This document shows positions 45,008-54,273 of a stretch of 64,000 nucleotides of DNA, in pieces. The stretch is from an uncultured Cohaesibacter sp. Lineage in GTDB: Bacteria > Pseudomonadota > Alphaproteobacteria > Rhizobiales > Cohaesibacteraceae. A program made the position numbers and the translations under genes. Under the pieces are notes generated by a model. That model was not told the DNA's origin, made no database searches, and saw only the letters and a list, made by a program, of their open reading frames with translations. Within the stretch, counting starts at the first letter, position 1, and every line of letters begins with the position of its first letter. The stretch covers positions 4,036,501 through 4,100,500 of the forward strand of contig NZ_OY762934.1 in the NCBI RefSeq assembly GCF_963667045.1. Direction: 5' to 3'.

Positions 45008-47830
45008 ATGGATGATCTTTTACGTGAATTTATCGAGGAAACGAATGAAAGCCTTGACGTCGTAGACGTTGAGCTCGTCAAGTTTGAGCAAGAGCCAAAC
45101 AATGCTCAGATCCTCGATAACATTTTTCGGCTCGTGCATACTATCAAAGGTACTTGCGGGTTCCTGGGACTCCCAAGGCTCGAGAGTCTGGCGCATGCCG
45201 CTGAAACCCTCATGGGGAAATTCAGGGATGGTGCTCCGGTAACCGGGGAGTCCGTGTCGGTCATCCTCATGTCCCTTGACCGGATCAAGGAAATCGTCAG
45301 TGAGCTGGAAGCCAACGAGTCGGAGCCTACCGGATCGGATGAGGATCTCATCGATCAGCTGGACCGTTTGTCGGGTATTGGCAAATATGCAGGTCAAGGC
45401 ACCTCTGTGATGGACCTGGCCGGTGGGGGCAAGGCTTCGGAGCCTGTGGCGGAGGTTGCTGAGAAAGCGCCCGTTGCCGAAAAGCCAGTGGAAGAGGTAA
45501 CCCACGAAGTCTATCAGGTTCTAGAGCGGGAGCTGAAAGCTGGCGAAGTATCCTTGGACGAACTGGAACGCGCTTTTCGCGAGGCAGACGGTCCTGAAGG
45601 GTTCGATGTTGCCCAGAGCGCCAAGGAAGCCGCCGAGGCTGCGATTGCCGATGCTGCAGCGCAGAAGCGCATGGGCAAGTCTCCTGTTGCCAAAGCTCCG
45701 GCCAAGGCCCCTGTAGCCAAGGTCAAGAAGGAAGAGCCCAAAGCCGAAAAGGAACCAAAATCCGGCGGTGGTGCTCACCAGTCCATCCGTGTGAATGTCG
45801 AAACGCTCGAACATCTCATGACCATGGTTTCCGAGCTTGTGCTGACCCGCAACCAGCTGCTCGAAATCGTGCGCCGTCATGAAGACTCCGAGTTCAAGGT
45901 GCCGTTGCAGCGCCTGTCGAATGTCACCGTGGAACTGCAGGAAGGGGTCATGAAGACCCGCATGCAGCCGATCGGCAATGCCTGGCAGAAACTGCCACGC
46001 ATCGTGCGCGATCTGGCCAATGACCTGCACAAGGAAATCGACCTGATCATGATCGGTCAGGATACTGAACTTGACCGTCAGGTTCTGGAGTTGATCAAGG
46101 ATCCGCTCACCCACATGGTTCGCAACTCTGCCGACCATGGGCTTGAGAATGGTGAAGAGCGCGTTGCCATGGGCAAGCCGGCCAAGGGTACCATCACCCT
46201 GTCTGCTTACCATGAAGGTGGCCATATCATCATCGACATCAAGGACGATGGTCGCGGCATCGACACCGAAAAGGTCAAGGCAAAGATCCTCAAGAGTGAG
46301 CTTGCGACGGAAGCTGAACTCGAGAAGATGTCCGAGCAGCAGATCAACAAGTTCATTTTTGCTGCCGGGTTCTCGACCGCTGAAAAAGTCACAAACGTAT
46401 CCGGTCGCGGCGTCGGCATGGATGTGGTTCGCAACAACATCGAGCTGATCGGTGGGTCGGTCGACCTCAAGTCCGTTCCGGGCAAGGGTTCAACCTTCTC
46501 CATCAAGATCCCGCTGACCCTCGCCATTGTGTCGACCCTGCTGGTCGAGGCTTCCGGAGACCGGTTTGCGATCCCGCAGCTCAGCGTCGTCGAACTGGTT
46601 CGCGTACAGAACAATTCCGAGCACAAGATCGAACGGATCAAGGATACCCCGGTCCTGCGCTTGCGCAACAAGCTGCTACCGCTCATCCATCTGAGCAATC
46701 TGCTCGGAATCAATACGAACGAAGATCATGACATCAGTCTGGATGACAACGGCTTCATCGTCGTCATGCAGGTTGGCGCCCAGAACTTCGGCGTTGTCGT
46801 TGATGCGGTATTCCACACTGAAGAAATCGTGGTCAAGCCGATGGCCACCATGCTGCGTCACCTGTCGATGTTCTCCGGTAATACCATCCTCGGTGATGGC
46901 TCCGTTATCATGATCCTCGACCCGAACGGTGTGGCCCAGGCATTTGGCAGCCATGTTGGCACCGATGTCGAAGCTGGCAAGGAAGAGGCTGAAAAGCAGG
47001 CCCTTCCGGAAGAAAAGAACACCGTTTCTCTTCTTATTTTCCGCGCCGGTTCGCCGGAGCCGAAAGCTGTTCCGCTTTCGCTCGTCACGCGCCTCGAAGA
47101 GTTCGAGATCGAAAAGATCGAATTCTCCAACGGCCGCGACATGGTTCAGTATCGTGGCAGCCTGATGCCGCTGGTTCAGGTCAACGACTTCGTTCAGCGC
47201 CGTACCGAAGGCAGTCAGCCTATGCTGGTCTTCTCCGATGCCGGACGGTCCATGGGGCTTGTTGTTGACGAGATCGTCGACATCGTCGACGAGCAGCTCA
47301 ATATCGAGGTGTCTTCGGAAGTTCCGGGTGTTCTGGGTACTGCTGTCATCAAGGGCAGGGCAACCGAGATCATCGACGTAGGTCATTATCTGCCGCAGGC
47401 CTTCGAGGACTGGTTCCATCGCAAGGAAATGTCGGAAGAGGATCTGCTGGTCAAGAAACTGCTGTTCGTGGACGACTCCAGCTTCTTCCGCAACATGCTT
47501 GGCCCGGTTCTGAAGGCTGCCGGTTACGAAGTGACTGTCTGTTCTTCGGGTGTCGAAGCGCTCGCCGTGCTTGAACGCGACCCGAGCTATGAAATCGTCG
47601 TTTCGGATATTGAAATGCCAGAGATGAACGGCTTCGAGCTTTGCGAAGCGATCCGCCGTCAGCCCGCAACCCGCGATATTCCGATCATCGCCCTTTCTTC
47701 ACTATGCACGCCGGCTGCGATCGAACGCGGCCGTCAGGCTGGGTTCAACGATTATGTTGCCAAGTTCGACCGTCCTGGCCTGATCGCTTCCCTCAAAGAA
47801 CAACGCATTGAATTGGGAGTAGCAGCATGA
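45008..47830 (+). CDS. cheA: Chemotaxis histidine kinase CheA with C-terminal receiver domain
   Basis: Receives receptor signals and phosphorylates CheY and CheB. The 940-residue protein has an Hpt domain with phospho-His44 (RLVHTIKGTCGFLG), and an Ala/Lys/Pro-rich linker of about 130 residues in place of a recognisable P2 domain. The dimerisation domain (MTMVSELVLTRNQL) and ATPase (HMVRNSADHGLE, DDGRGID, GRGVGMDVV) follow. After one CheW-like P5 domain there is a second CheW-like segment (SLVTRLEEFEIEKIEF) and a receiver (LFVDDSSFFRNML, VVSDIEMPEMNGFEL). The stop overlaps cheW (ATGA). The fused receiver may act as phosphate sink or output. Confidence 0.93.
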   Translation: MDDLLREFIEETNESLDVVDVELVKFEQEPNNAQILDNIFRLVHTIKGTCGFLGLPRLESLAHAAETLMGKFRDGAPVTGESVSVILMSLDRIKEIVSELEANESEPTGSDEDLIDQLDRLSGIGKYAGQGTSVMDLAGGGKASEPVAEVAEKAPVAEKPVEEVTHEVYQVLERELKAGEVSLDELERAFREADGPEGFDVAQSAKEAAEAAIADAAAQKRMGKSPVAKAPAKAPVAKVKKEEPKAEKEPKSGGGAHQSIRVNVETLEHLMTMVSELVLTRNQLLEIVRRHEDSEFKVPLQRLSNVTVELQEGVMKTRMQPIGNAWQKLPRIVRDLANDLHKEIDLIMIGQDTELDRQVLELIKDPLTHMVRNSADHGLENGEERVAMGKPAKGTITLSAYHEGGHIIIDIKDDGRGIDTEKVKAKILKSELATEAELEKMSEQQINKFIFAAGFSTAEKVTNVSGRGVGMDVVRNNIELIGGSVDLKSVPGKGSTFSIKIPLTLAIVSTLLVEASGDRFAIPQLSVVELVRVQNNSEHKIERIKDTPVLRLRNKLLPLIHLSNLLGINTNEDHDISLDDNGFIVVMQVGAQNFGVVVDAVFHTEEIVVKPMATMLRHLSMFSGNTILGDGSVIMILDPNGVAQAFGSHVGTDVEAGKEEAEKQALPEEKNTVSLLIFRAGSPEPKAVPLSLVTRLEEFEIEKIEFSNGRDMVQYRGSLMPLVQVNDFVQRRTEGSQPMLVFSDAGRSMGLVVDEIVDIVDEQLNIEVSSEVPGVLGTAVIKGRATEIIDVGHYLPQAFEDWFHRKEMSEEDLLVKKLLFVDDSSFFRNMLGPVLKAAGYEVTVCSSGVEALAVLERDPSYEIVVSDIEMPEMNGFELCEAIRRQPATRDIPIIALSSLCTPAAIERGRQAGFNDYVAKFDRPGLIASLKEQRIELGVAA

Positions 47831-48315
47831 GAAACCATCTGGCACCCGAGCAGGAAGACGAAAGCGTCAACGAGACCATCCAGTATGTGACCATCTTCAT
47901 TTCAGGTCAGCTGTTCGGTCTGCCGATCAACCGTGTGCATGACGTGTTCGTGCCGGAATCCGTGACCCGCGTACCATTGTCGCAGGTCGAGATTGCCGGC
48001 GTGCTGAACCTGCGCGGACGTATCGTAACCGCCATCGATATGCGCAAGCGTCTCGGGCTGGAGCCTCTGAAACAGCAGGGCAACATGATGGCGATCGGCA
48101 TTGAATTCAAGGAAGAGTCCTATGGCCTCATCATTGATAGTGTCGGTGAAGTTCTGGATTTGAATGAATCAAGCCGTGAGGCCGTTCCAAGCAACCTCGA
48201 CCATCGCTGGGCTGATGTTGCAGCCGGGGTGCATCGTTTGGAAAAGGAACTCATGGTTATTCTTGATGTAGACCGTGTTCTGGGCGATATGGTTACGACC
48301 AGCGTTGCTGCGTAG
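47827..48315 (+). CDS. cheW: Chemotaxis coupling protein CheW
   Basis: Adaptor linking receptors to CheA, 162 residues. It shows VTIFISGQLFGLPINRVHDV, VPLSQVEIAGVLNLRGRIVTAIDMRKRLGL and YGLIIDSVGEVLDL, the standard CheW pattern. The first 18 residues form a charged extension. The start overlaps the cheA stop, so the two are translationally coupled, and cheY follows after 36 bases. Confidence 0.93.
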   Translation: MRNHLAPEQEDESVNETIQYVTIFISGQLFGLPINRVHDVFVPESVTRVPLSQVEIAGVLNLRGRIVTAIDMRKRLGLEPLKQQGNMMAIGIEFKEESYGLIIDSVGEVLDLNESSREAVPSNLDHRWADVAAGVHRLEKELMVILDVDRVLGDMVTTSVAA

Positions 48316-48351
48316 TGGCCAATCCCTTCGGTATCTTTGGAGACGAAGAAT

Positions 48352-48717
48352 ATGAAAACCTGTCTGGTTGTTGATGACTCCAGTGTTATCAGGAAGGTTG
48401 CCCGTCGCATCCTTGAAGATCTCGATTTCGAGATCTTTGAGGCTGAAGACGGCAAAGAGGCCCTTGATAGCTGCTCGGCCCAGATGCCTGATGCCGTGCT
48501 GCTCGACTGGAACATGCCTGTGATGGACGGGCTGGATTTCCTCATGGAGCTTCGCAAGCTGGAAGGCGGCGCAAACCCGAAGGTTATTTTCTGCACCACG
48601 GAAAATGATGTGGCGCACATCGCCAAGGCAATTCGCGCAGGGGCCAACGAATATATCATGAAGCCGTTTGACCGGGACATTGTGGAAGCAAAACTGCAAG
48701 AAGTCGGGTTGATTTAA
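48352..48717 (+). CDS. cheY: Chemotaxis response regulator CheY
   Basis: Single-domain receiver of 121 residues that signals to the flagellar motor switch. Acid pocket VVDDSS at the start, phospho-Asp52 in VLLDWNMPVMDGLDFL, switch Thr in VIFCTTEND, and Lys in YIMKPFD. The ATG at 48352 follows GGAGACGAAG; an upstream in-frame start would add an unrelated extension. Confidence 0.93.
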   Translation: MKTCLVVDDSSVIRKVARRILEDLDFEIFEAEDGKEALDSCSAQMPDAVLLDWNMPVMDGLDFLMELRKLEGGANPKVIFCTTENDVAHIAKAIRAGANEYIMKPFDRDIVEAKLQEVGLI

Positions 48718-48755
48718 GTCGGTTTTTCTCTGTCTCTCTTGTGTGAGTTGTGAAT

Positions 48756-50003
48756 ATGGGTTTGATGTCCGCAGAGGCTGCTATTGCTCGGGCTCCTTCA
48801 CGGCAGGTGAAGGTTATGGTCGTTGATGACTCGGTTGTTATCAGGGGCCTGATCGGGCGCTGGGTCAACGAAGACCCCGCCCTTGAGCTGGTGGGGTCTC
48901 ATCGCAATGGACGTCTGGCAGTCGAAGACATTGCCAAGTCCCGACCTGACATTGTGGTTCTGGATATCGAAATGCCCGACATGGACGGGCTGACGGCTCT
49001 GCCGTTGCTGCTGCGAAACTATCCTAAAGCCAAGATCCTGATGGCCTCTACCCTGACCCGGCGCAATGCCGAGATCAGCCTTAGAGCGTTGACCCTTGGG
49101 GCGACGGATTATGTGCCCAAGCCCGAATCCAACAGCCAGATCACCACATCCCGTGAATTCCGCAATGAGCTGCTTGCCAAGATCAAGGGGCTTGGCGGGG
49201 CTGGCGAAGACGGTCCTTCTCAGTTCCGCGCGTCGCGTGCAGCCGCGGGCATCGGAACCCGTCCGGGTGCCAAGCCGACGTCGCGCATCCAGCAAAGCCG
49301 TCAGGCGTTGGCTGCGGATGGTTCGACCGGTCGCGTGGCCGTGGCGCCTGCCGCAGCGGTTCCAGCCGGTACCATTGCAGGACCGAACGGCATCACCTTG
49401 CGCAAGCTGGGATCTGCCCGTCCGCGCGCGCTGCTGATCGGCAGCTCGACAGGTGGTCCACAGGCGCTTGAGAAACTGTTGCAGGAAATCGGTCCGCAAA
49501 TGCGTTCGGCGCCGATCCTGATCACTCAGCACATGCCTGCGACCTTCACGGCTATTCTCGCCGATCATCTGGCCAGAGCATCCGGCATGCCGGCTGCGGA
49601 AGGACAGGACGGCGAGGTCGTGCAGAATGGACATATCTATGTCGCTCCTGGTGGCAAACACATGGAGCTGGTGAAACAGGCCGGTCAGGCTGTCATCAAG
49701 CTGAGTGATGGCCCGCCGGTGAATTTCTGCAAGCCCGCAGTCGATCCGTTTTTCGAGAGCGCTGCCCAGGTCTATGGCGCCGCCTCGCTGGGGGTGATCC
49801 TGACTGGCATGGGGCATGATGGTGCCAATGGTGCCCGGCATATTGTCGATGCGGGGGGGAGCATTATTGCACAGGATGAAGCAAGTAGTGTTGTTTGGGG
49901 CATGCCGGGTGCAGCCGCTCAGGCTGGTGTCTGCGCCGCCGTCATTCCGCTCAATCAAATAGGCTCCAAGGTTATGCGTATTTTTAGAGGGGAGCGGTCA
50001 TGA
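48756..50003 (+). CDS. cheB: Chemotaxis protein-glutamate methylesterase CheB
   Basis: Removes receptor methyl groups when phosphorylated. The 415-residue protein has an N-terminal receiver (MVVDDSVVIRGLI, phospho-Asp70 in VVLDIEMPDMDGLTAL), a long Ala/Gly/Arg-rich linker (about residues 145-215), and the methylesterase domain with catalytic Ser in IGSSTGGPQAL, His in ITQHMPATFT and Asp in TGMGHDGANGA. The ATG at 48756 is taken; the ribosome site is weak and an ATG four codons in is possible. The stop overlaps cheR by four bases. Confidence 0.92.
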   Translation: MGLMSAEAAIARAPSRQVKVMVVDDSVVIRGLIGRWVNEDPALELVGSHRNGRLAVEDIAKSRPDIVVLDIEMPDMDGLTALPLLLRNYPKAKILMASTLTRRNAEISLRALTLGATDYVPKPESNSQITTSREFRNELLAKIKGLGGAGEDGPSQFRASRAAAGIGTRPGAKPTSRIQQSRQALAADGSTGRVAVAPAAAVPAGTIAGPNGITLRKLGSARPRALLIGSSTGGPQALEKLLQEIGPQMRSAPILITQHMPATFTAILADHLARASGMPAAEGQDGEVVQNGHIYVAPGGKHMELVKQAGQAVIKLSDGPPVNFCKPAVDPFFESAAQVYGAASLGVILTGMGHDGANGARHIVDAGGSIIAQDEASSVVWGMPGAAAQAGVCAAVIPLNQIGSKVMRIFRGERS

Positions 50004-50968
50004 CGCCACAGGATTATGCTTTCTTGCAGGGGTTCCTGAAGGAAAAGTCGGGGCTGGTGCTCTCGAATGACAAACAGTATCTGATCGAAAGTCGCCTGAT
50101 GCCGATCGCCCGGAAGGCCGGTCTGCAGTCGATTGGCGACTTGATCGGCAAGCTCCGGGGCTTTGGTGATCGGACCTTGCAGACTGCCGTCGTGGAAGCG
50201 ATGACAACCAACGAGTCCTTTTTCTTCCGTGACAAGACGCCATTCGAACATTTTACCGACACGATCATTCCGCATCTGCTGGAAACCCGGAAACGGGGCA
50301 GGGTGCGCATCTGGTGCGCGGCCGCTTCGACCGGTCAGGAGCCCTATTCTCTGGCGATGAGTCTCAAGGAAAATGCTTCCAAGCTCGGTGGACTGAGTTT
50401 CGAAATCCTGGCCACGGACATTTCCAACGAAGTACTCGACAAGGCCAAGGCCGGTTTCTACAGCCAGTTTGAAGTGCAGCGCGGCCTGCCGGTTCAGTTG
50501 CTTCTGAAATATTTTACCCAGCATGGCGAGATGTGGCAGATTGCACCGGAAATCCGGGCCATGGTGACCTACAAATATTTCAATTTGCTGGAGAGCTTTG
50601 CCTCGCTTGGCCAATTCGATGTGATCTTCTGTCGCAACGTGCTGATCTATTTCGATCAGGCAACCAAGACAGATATCATGCAGCGACTGTCCAAACAGAT
50701 GCCGGATGATGGCTATCTGTTGCTCGGCGCGGCAGAAACCGTTGTCGGACTGACCACGGCCTTCCAGGCGATCCCCGGCAAGCGCGGTCTCTATGGCAAC
50801 GCCCGTGGTCTCGCTGATAGCAACGCAACGCCTTCCGTTGCGTCACCAAGGATGGCTGTGGGGGGCAGTGCCTTCGGTGCGCGTGCTCTGGCGGCGACCC
50901 CTTCGGCTGCCACACCTTCTGTCTTTGCCGCCTCACGTCTGTCAACCATTCCCGGCGGACGCAAATAG
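50000..50968 (+). CDS. cheR: Chemotaxis protein methyltransferase CheR
   Basis: S-adenosylmethionine-dependent methylation of receptor glutamates. The 322-residue protein has an N-terminal helical domain (LKEKSGLVLSNDKQYLIESRL), TTNESFFFRD, the SAM site IWCAAASTGQEPYSLAM, ILATDISNEVLDKAKAG, and FDVIFCRNVLIYFD. An Ala/Ser/Pro-rich tail of about 50 residues follows. GGGGAGCGGTC precedes the ATG. Last gene of the che operon, ending before two terminators. Confidence 0.93.
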   Translation: MTPQDYAFLQGFLKEKSGLVLSNDKQYLIESRLMPIARKAGLQSIGDLIGKLRGFGDRTLQTAVVEAMTTNESFFFRDKTPFEHFTDTIIPHLLETRKRGRVRIWCAAASTGQEPYSLAMSLKENASKLGGLSFEILATDISNEVLDKAKAGFYSQFEVQRGLPVQLLLKYFTQHGEMWQIAPEIRAMVTYKYFNLLESFASLGQFDVIFCRNVLIYFDQATKTDIMQRLSKQMPDDGYLLLGAAETVVGLTTAFQAIPGKRGLYGNARGLADSNATPSVASPRMAVGGSAFGARALAATPSAATPSVFAASRLSTIPGGRK

Positions 50969-51004
50969 CACCAAGCGGCACCGCTGGTGAATACATGAAC
51001 ACGA

Positions 51005-51032
51005 AAGCCACTCCGATATCGGGGTGGCTTTT
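51005..51032 (+). terminator. Intrinsic terminator after cheR
   Basis: Stem AAAGCCAC-CCG paired with CGG-GTGGCTTT (single bulge each side), followed by TTCTTTT. It closes the che operon. Confidence 0.8.
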
Positions 51033-51113
51033 CTTTTGGGCTATGTATCCTCTAAAGGGGGATCGTGTGGCGATCCGCCCTCTAGAATATGGCTTGAACT
51101 GAAAATGGGCAAA

Positions 51114-51147
51114 AGAAAAAGCCGCCTCGGGGAAGGCGGCTTTTTCT
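51114..51147. terminator. Bidirectional intrinsic terminator between cheR and ctrA
   Basis: A 14-bp perfect stem, AGAAAAAGCCGCCT paired with AGGCGGCTTTTTCT around a 6-base loop. T runs serve both strands of the convergent cheR and ctrA units. Confidence 0.9.
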
Positions 51148-51224
51148 AAAGAGGACGGAATTTTGCAAAACTGACACTTAGCCCGGCATTTGGTGGCCTT
51201 GCCCGGTCAGTCGTCTGTATCTTT

Positions 51225-51926
51225 TCAGGCGCTTTCTCTCATACCCTCTTCATCCGGTTCACGCAGAACGTAGCCGCGACCCCAGACGGTTTCGATATAG
51301 TTGCGGCCGCCAGTGGCCGTTGCGAGCTTTTTGCGCAGCTTGCAGATGAACACGTCGATGATTTTCAGTTCCGGTTCATCCATGCCGCCATAGAGATGGT
51401 TCAGGAACATCTCCTTGGTCAGGGTCGTGCCCTTGCGCAGGCTCAGAAGCTCGAGCATCTGATATTCCTTGCCCGTCAGGTGTACCCGCTGGCCCTGAAC
51501 TTCGACAGTCTTGGTGTCGAGGTTTACGGTCAGTTCACCTGTGGAGATCACGGATTGCGCATGCCCCTTGGAGCGACGAACAATTGCGTGAATGCGGGCG
51601 ACCAGCTCATCCTTGTGGAATGGTTTGGTCATGTAATCATCTGCACCGAAACCAAGACCGCGCACCTTGTCCTCGATACCGGCCAGACCGGAGAGAATCA
51701 GGATAGGAGTCTTGACCTTGGATACGCGCAGGGTGCGGAGCACCTCGTAACCGCTCATATCCGGCAGGTTCAGGTCCAGTAGAATTATGTCGTAGTCGTA
51801 CAGCTTACCAAGGTCAATGCCTTCTTCACCGAGATCGGTTGTGTAGACATTGAAGCTTTCAGACTTGAGCATCAACTCGATGCTCTGTGCTGTGGCGCCG
51901 TCGTCCTCAATTAGCAAAACGCGCAT
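51225..51926 (-). CDS. ctrA: Cell-cycle response regulator CtrA
   Basis: OmpR-type master regulator of cell cycle, motility and envelope genes in alphaproteobacteria. The 233-residue protein starts [20 protein letters not shown]. Phospho-Asp51 lies in [20 protein letters not shown], and [28 protein letters not shown] precedes the winged helix ([40 protein letters not shown]). The near-invariant sequence makes the call firm. ATG at 51926; the frame extends upstream without features. The promoter has two GANTC sites and a TTAACCAT half-site, as in autoregulated, CcrM-sensitive ctrA promoters. Confidence 0.97.
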   Translation of the reverse strand: MRVLLIEDDGATAQSIELMLKSESFNVYTTDLGEEGIDLGKLYDYDIILLDLNLPDMSGYEVLRTLRVSKVKTPILILSGLAGIEDKVRGLGFGADDYMTKPFHKDELVARIHAIVRRSKGHAQSVISTGELTVNLDTKTVEVQGQRVHLTGKEYQMLELLSLRKGTTLTKEMFLNHLYGGMDEPELKIIDVFICKLRKKLATATGGRNYIETVWGRGYVLREPDEEGMRESA

Positions 51927-52293
51927 GCCAATCCTCTTTGTTTGCCTATTCTGGGCTCGGAGCAATCTGCAGGGTCGCAGCCGACAAGAACCAAATTTTA
52001 ACCCAGATTCCAAGGCTAGTACATAATGGTTAACAAATACTGATTCCACTATGCAAGTCTTGGGTTGGAACTTCACAAAGAAAAGTGATATCCCATTGAA
52101 TTCTAGGAAAATTGTTCCCAGTACCTGACATAAAGTTTCACATTAATAAAAAATATTAAGTGTCACTCCGTATCCGGCAGAGTCAGTTCCGACCTACTAG
52201 GAAGAATTTCCCTAGCAAACCCATTGGAGATAATAATTAACCAATCGGGTAAACGAATCATTACCATGGAAAAGAATTATTAAAGGCTTGGCA
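51927..52293. promoter_or_regulatory. Divergent ctrA/fliI regulatory region
   Basis: On the ctrA side: GATTC (GANTC methylation) sites at 52006-52010 and 52042-52046, and the CtrA half-site TTAACCAT on the minus strand at 52026-52033. On the fliI side: TTAA-N7 at 52237 followed by an imperfect second half (GTAAAC to 52254), a plausible weak CtrA box 40 bases before fliI. Confidence 0.6.
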
Positions 52294-53634
52294 ATGGTAC
52301 AGGAACTGATCAGCAAACTGGACGACATCACGCCCCGCCACGCATTCGGCCGGGTGGCGTCGATTCAGGGCCATCTGGTGGAGGTGGCTGGGCCGCTCTT
52401 TGAAATGAGCGTCGGGTCGATGTTGTCGATTCACGCCGAAGGGCGCGAGCCGATCAAATGCGAGGTGGTCGGGTTCTCGTCCGACCGGGCCTTGTGCCTT
52501 CCCTATTCCGATCTGGAAGGGGTGCGGCTGGGGTGCCGGGCAGAATTGCACGGGCCGGTGGCGATCCGGCCAACCAAGGAATGGCTCGGCCGGATGATCA
52601 ACGCCTTTGGCGAGCCGATCGATGGCAAGGGACCGTTGTCGCGGGGGCACGATTCCGTGCATTTGCGAGGAAAGCCTCCTGCGGCGCACAAGCGCATGCG
52701 CGTGGGTGGCCCCATGGACCTTGGGGTCCGGGCGCTCAACACCTTCATAACCCTCTGTGAGGGCCAGAGAATGGGTATTTTCGCCGGATCGGGCGTCGGC
52801 AAGTCCGTACTGCTGTCGATGCTGGCGCGGAATGCCAGTTCCGAGGTCAATATCATAGGCCTCATCGGCGAACGTGGACGCGAAGTTCAGGAATTCGTCG
52901 AGGATGATCTGGGCGAGGAGGGCCTCAAGCGCTCCATTGTCGTGGTCGCCACGTCGGACGAAATGGCCCTGATGCGCCGCCAGGCAGCCTATCTGACGCT
53001 GGCTCTTTCCGAGTTTTTCCGCAAGCAGGGCAAGCAGGTTCTGTGCATGATGGATTCGGTGACGCGCTTTGCACAGGCCCAGCGTGAGATCGGGTTGGCC
53101 GCCGGCGAGCCGCCGACTTCCAAGGGTTATACACCCACTGTTTTCGCAGAATTGCCCAAATTGCTGGAAAGAGCGGGACCCGGCGAAAAAAATGAGGGTG
53201 CCGTTACCGGACTTTTTACTGTTTTGGTGGAAGGTGATAATCACAATGAGCCCGTAGCGGATGCTGTTCGTGGTATTCTGGATGGACATATCGTTATGGA
53301 AAGGGCCATTGCTGAGAGGGGAAGGTACCCGGCGATTAACATTTTGAAATCTGTTTCGCGTACACTCCCCAAGGCTGCCGATCCGGCCTATTGGCCAGAT
53401 GTGTTGAAGGCTCGGCAATATATGGCGACCTATTCGGATATGGAAGAGTTGATCCGTCTGGGAGCCTATAAACAGGGAAGCGATCCAAATGTGGATTTGG
53501 CCATCGCTCTTCACGAACCACTGGAAACCTTCCTGATGCAGAACAAGGGGGAGGCCACCAGCATCGAAGAGGGATATCAGGCCTTGCAATCCATTCTTGG
53601 GGAGCGGACCGTTAAGGGCAATTCGGGGCTTTAA
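52294..53634 (+). CDS. fliI: Flagellar export ATPase FliI
   Basis: Hexameric ATPase of the flagellar type III export apparatus, related to F1-beta. The 446-residue protein has Walker [33 protein letters not shown], Walker [39 protein letters not shown] and [17 protein letters not shown]. The ATG at 52294 follows AAAGGC; an in-frame TTG two codons earlier is less likely. It begins a fliI-fliJ operon divergent from ctrA. Confidence 0.95.
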   Translation: MVQELISKLDDITPRHAFGRVASIQGHLVEVAGPLFEMSVGSMLSIHAEGREPIKCEVVGFSSDRALCLPYSDLEGVRLGCRAELHGPVAIRPTKEWLGRMINAFGEPIDGKGPLSRGHDSVHLRGKPPAAHKRMRVGGPMDLGVRALNTFITLCEGQRMGIFAGSGVGKSVLLSMLARNASSEVNIIGLIGERGREVQEFVEDDLGEEGLKRSIVVVATSDEMALMRRQAAYLTLALSEFFRKQGKQVLCMMDSVTRFAQAQREIGLAAGEPPTSKGYTPTVFAELPKLLERAGPGEKNEGAVTGLFTVLVEGDNHNEPVADAVRGILDGHIVMERAIAERGRYPAINILKSVSRTLPKAADPAYWPDVLKARQYMATYSDMEELIRLGAYKQGSDPNVDLAIALHEPLETFLMQNKGEATSIEEGYQALQSILGERTVKGNSGL

Positions 53635-53647
53635 GGAGTATTGAGTA

Positions 53648-54061
53648 ATGAAGTCACGTGAGAGTCTTATCCGTCTGAAACGCTTTCAGGTCGATGAAAA
53701 GCGCCGTCAGGTTGGTCAGATCGAATTGATGGTCACCGAGTTCGAGGGCATGATCCGCGATCTTGATGCGCAGATTGCCATCGAGGAAGAGAAGGCGGGT
53801 ATCAGCGACATCGGTCATTTTGCCTATCCGACCTTTGCGAAGGCGGCCATGCAGCGCAAGGAAAACCTGCAGGTTTCCATTGATGACCTGAATGAACAGC
53901 TGGAGCGGGCTCAGGATCAGTTGCGCGAAGCTGTGGCCGACATGAAAAAGGTCGAAATGCTCGAAGAACGTGATCATCTGCGCGAACAGGCGGCCCGGGA
54001 ACAGGCCGAGCAGGACGAGTTGGATGATTTCGCCATGATCGGGCATCGTCGCGGCCACTAG
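53648..54061 (+). CDS. fliJ: Flagellar export chaperone FliJ
   Basis: A 137-residue, almost entirely coiled-coil protein (LIRLKRFQVDEKRRQVGQIE, then long Glu/Gln/Leu heptads) directly downstream of fliI, 13 bases apart with AAGGAG upstream. FliJ forms the stalk inside the FliI hexamer. Sequence conservation is low in this family, so length, coil and position carry the call. Confidence 0.85.
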   Translation: MKSRESLIRLKRFQVDEKRRQVGQIELMVTEFEGMIRDLDAQIAIEEEKAGISDIGHFAYPTFAKAAMQRKENLQVSIDDLNEQLERAQDQLREAVADMKKVEMLEERDHLREQAAREQAEQDELDDFAMIGHRRGH

Positions 54062-54091
54062 GGTCTCTATCCTGTTTCAAGAATCCCGAGA

Positions 54092-54109
54092 GCTGGTCGC
54101 CCGACCAGC
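54092..54109 (+). terminator. Hairpin after fliJ
   Basis: A 7-bp perfect stem, GCTGGTC paired with GACCAGC around GCCC, 31 bases after the fliJ stop. No T run, so termination is uncertain. Confidence 0.35.
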
Positions 54110-54273
54110 CTTCAGGTTCGTGCATACTCCTTTTGCGGATTTGCCCATCGAAGTGATGGCGAATCCGGTGCCTATTTGTGATTATCGGACAAATGGGGCC
54201 GCGACCGGTGGCCTCCTGCTGCTTTTTCGAGTAAGGCTGACAAAGCATTGACTTCAAAGGCAGCTGTTACCCT

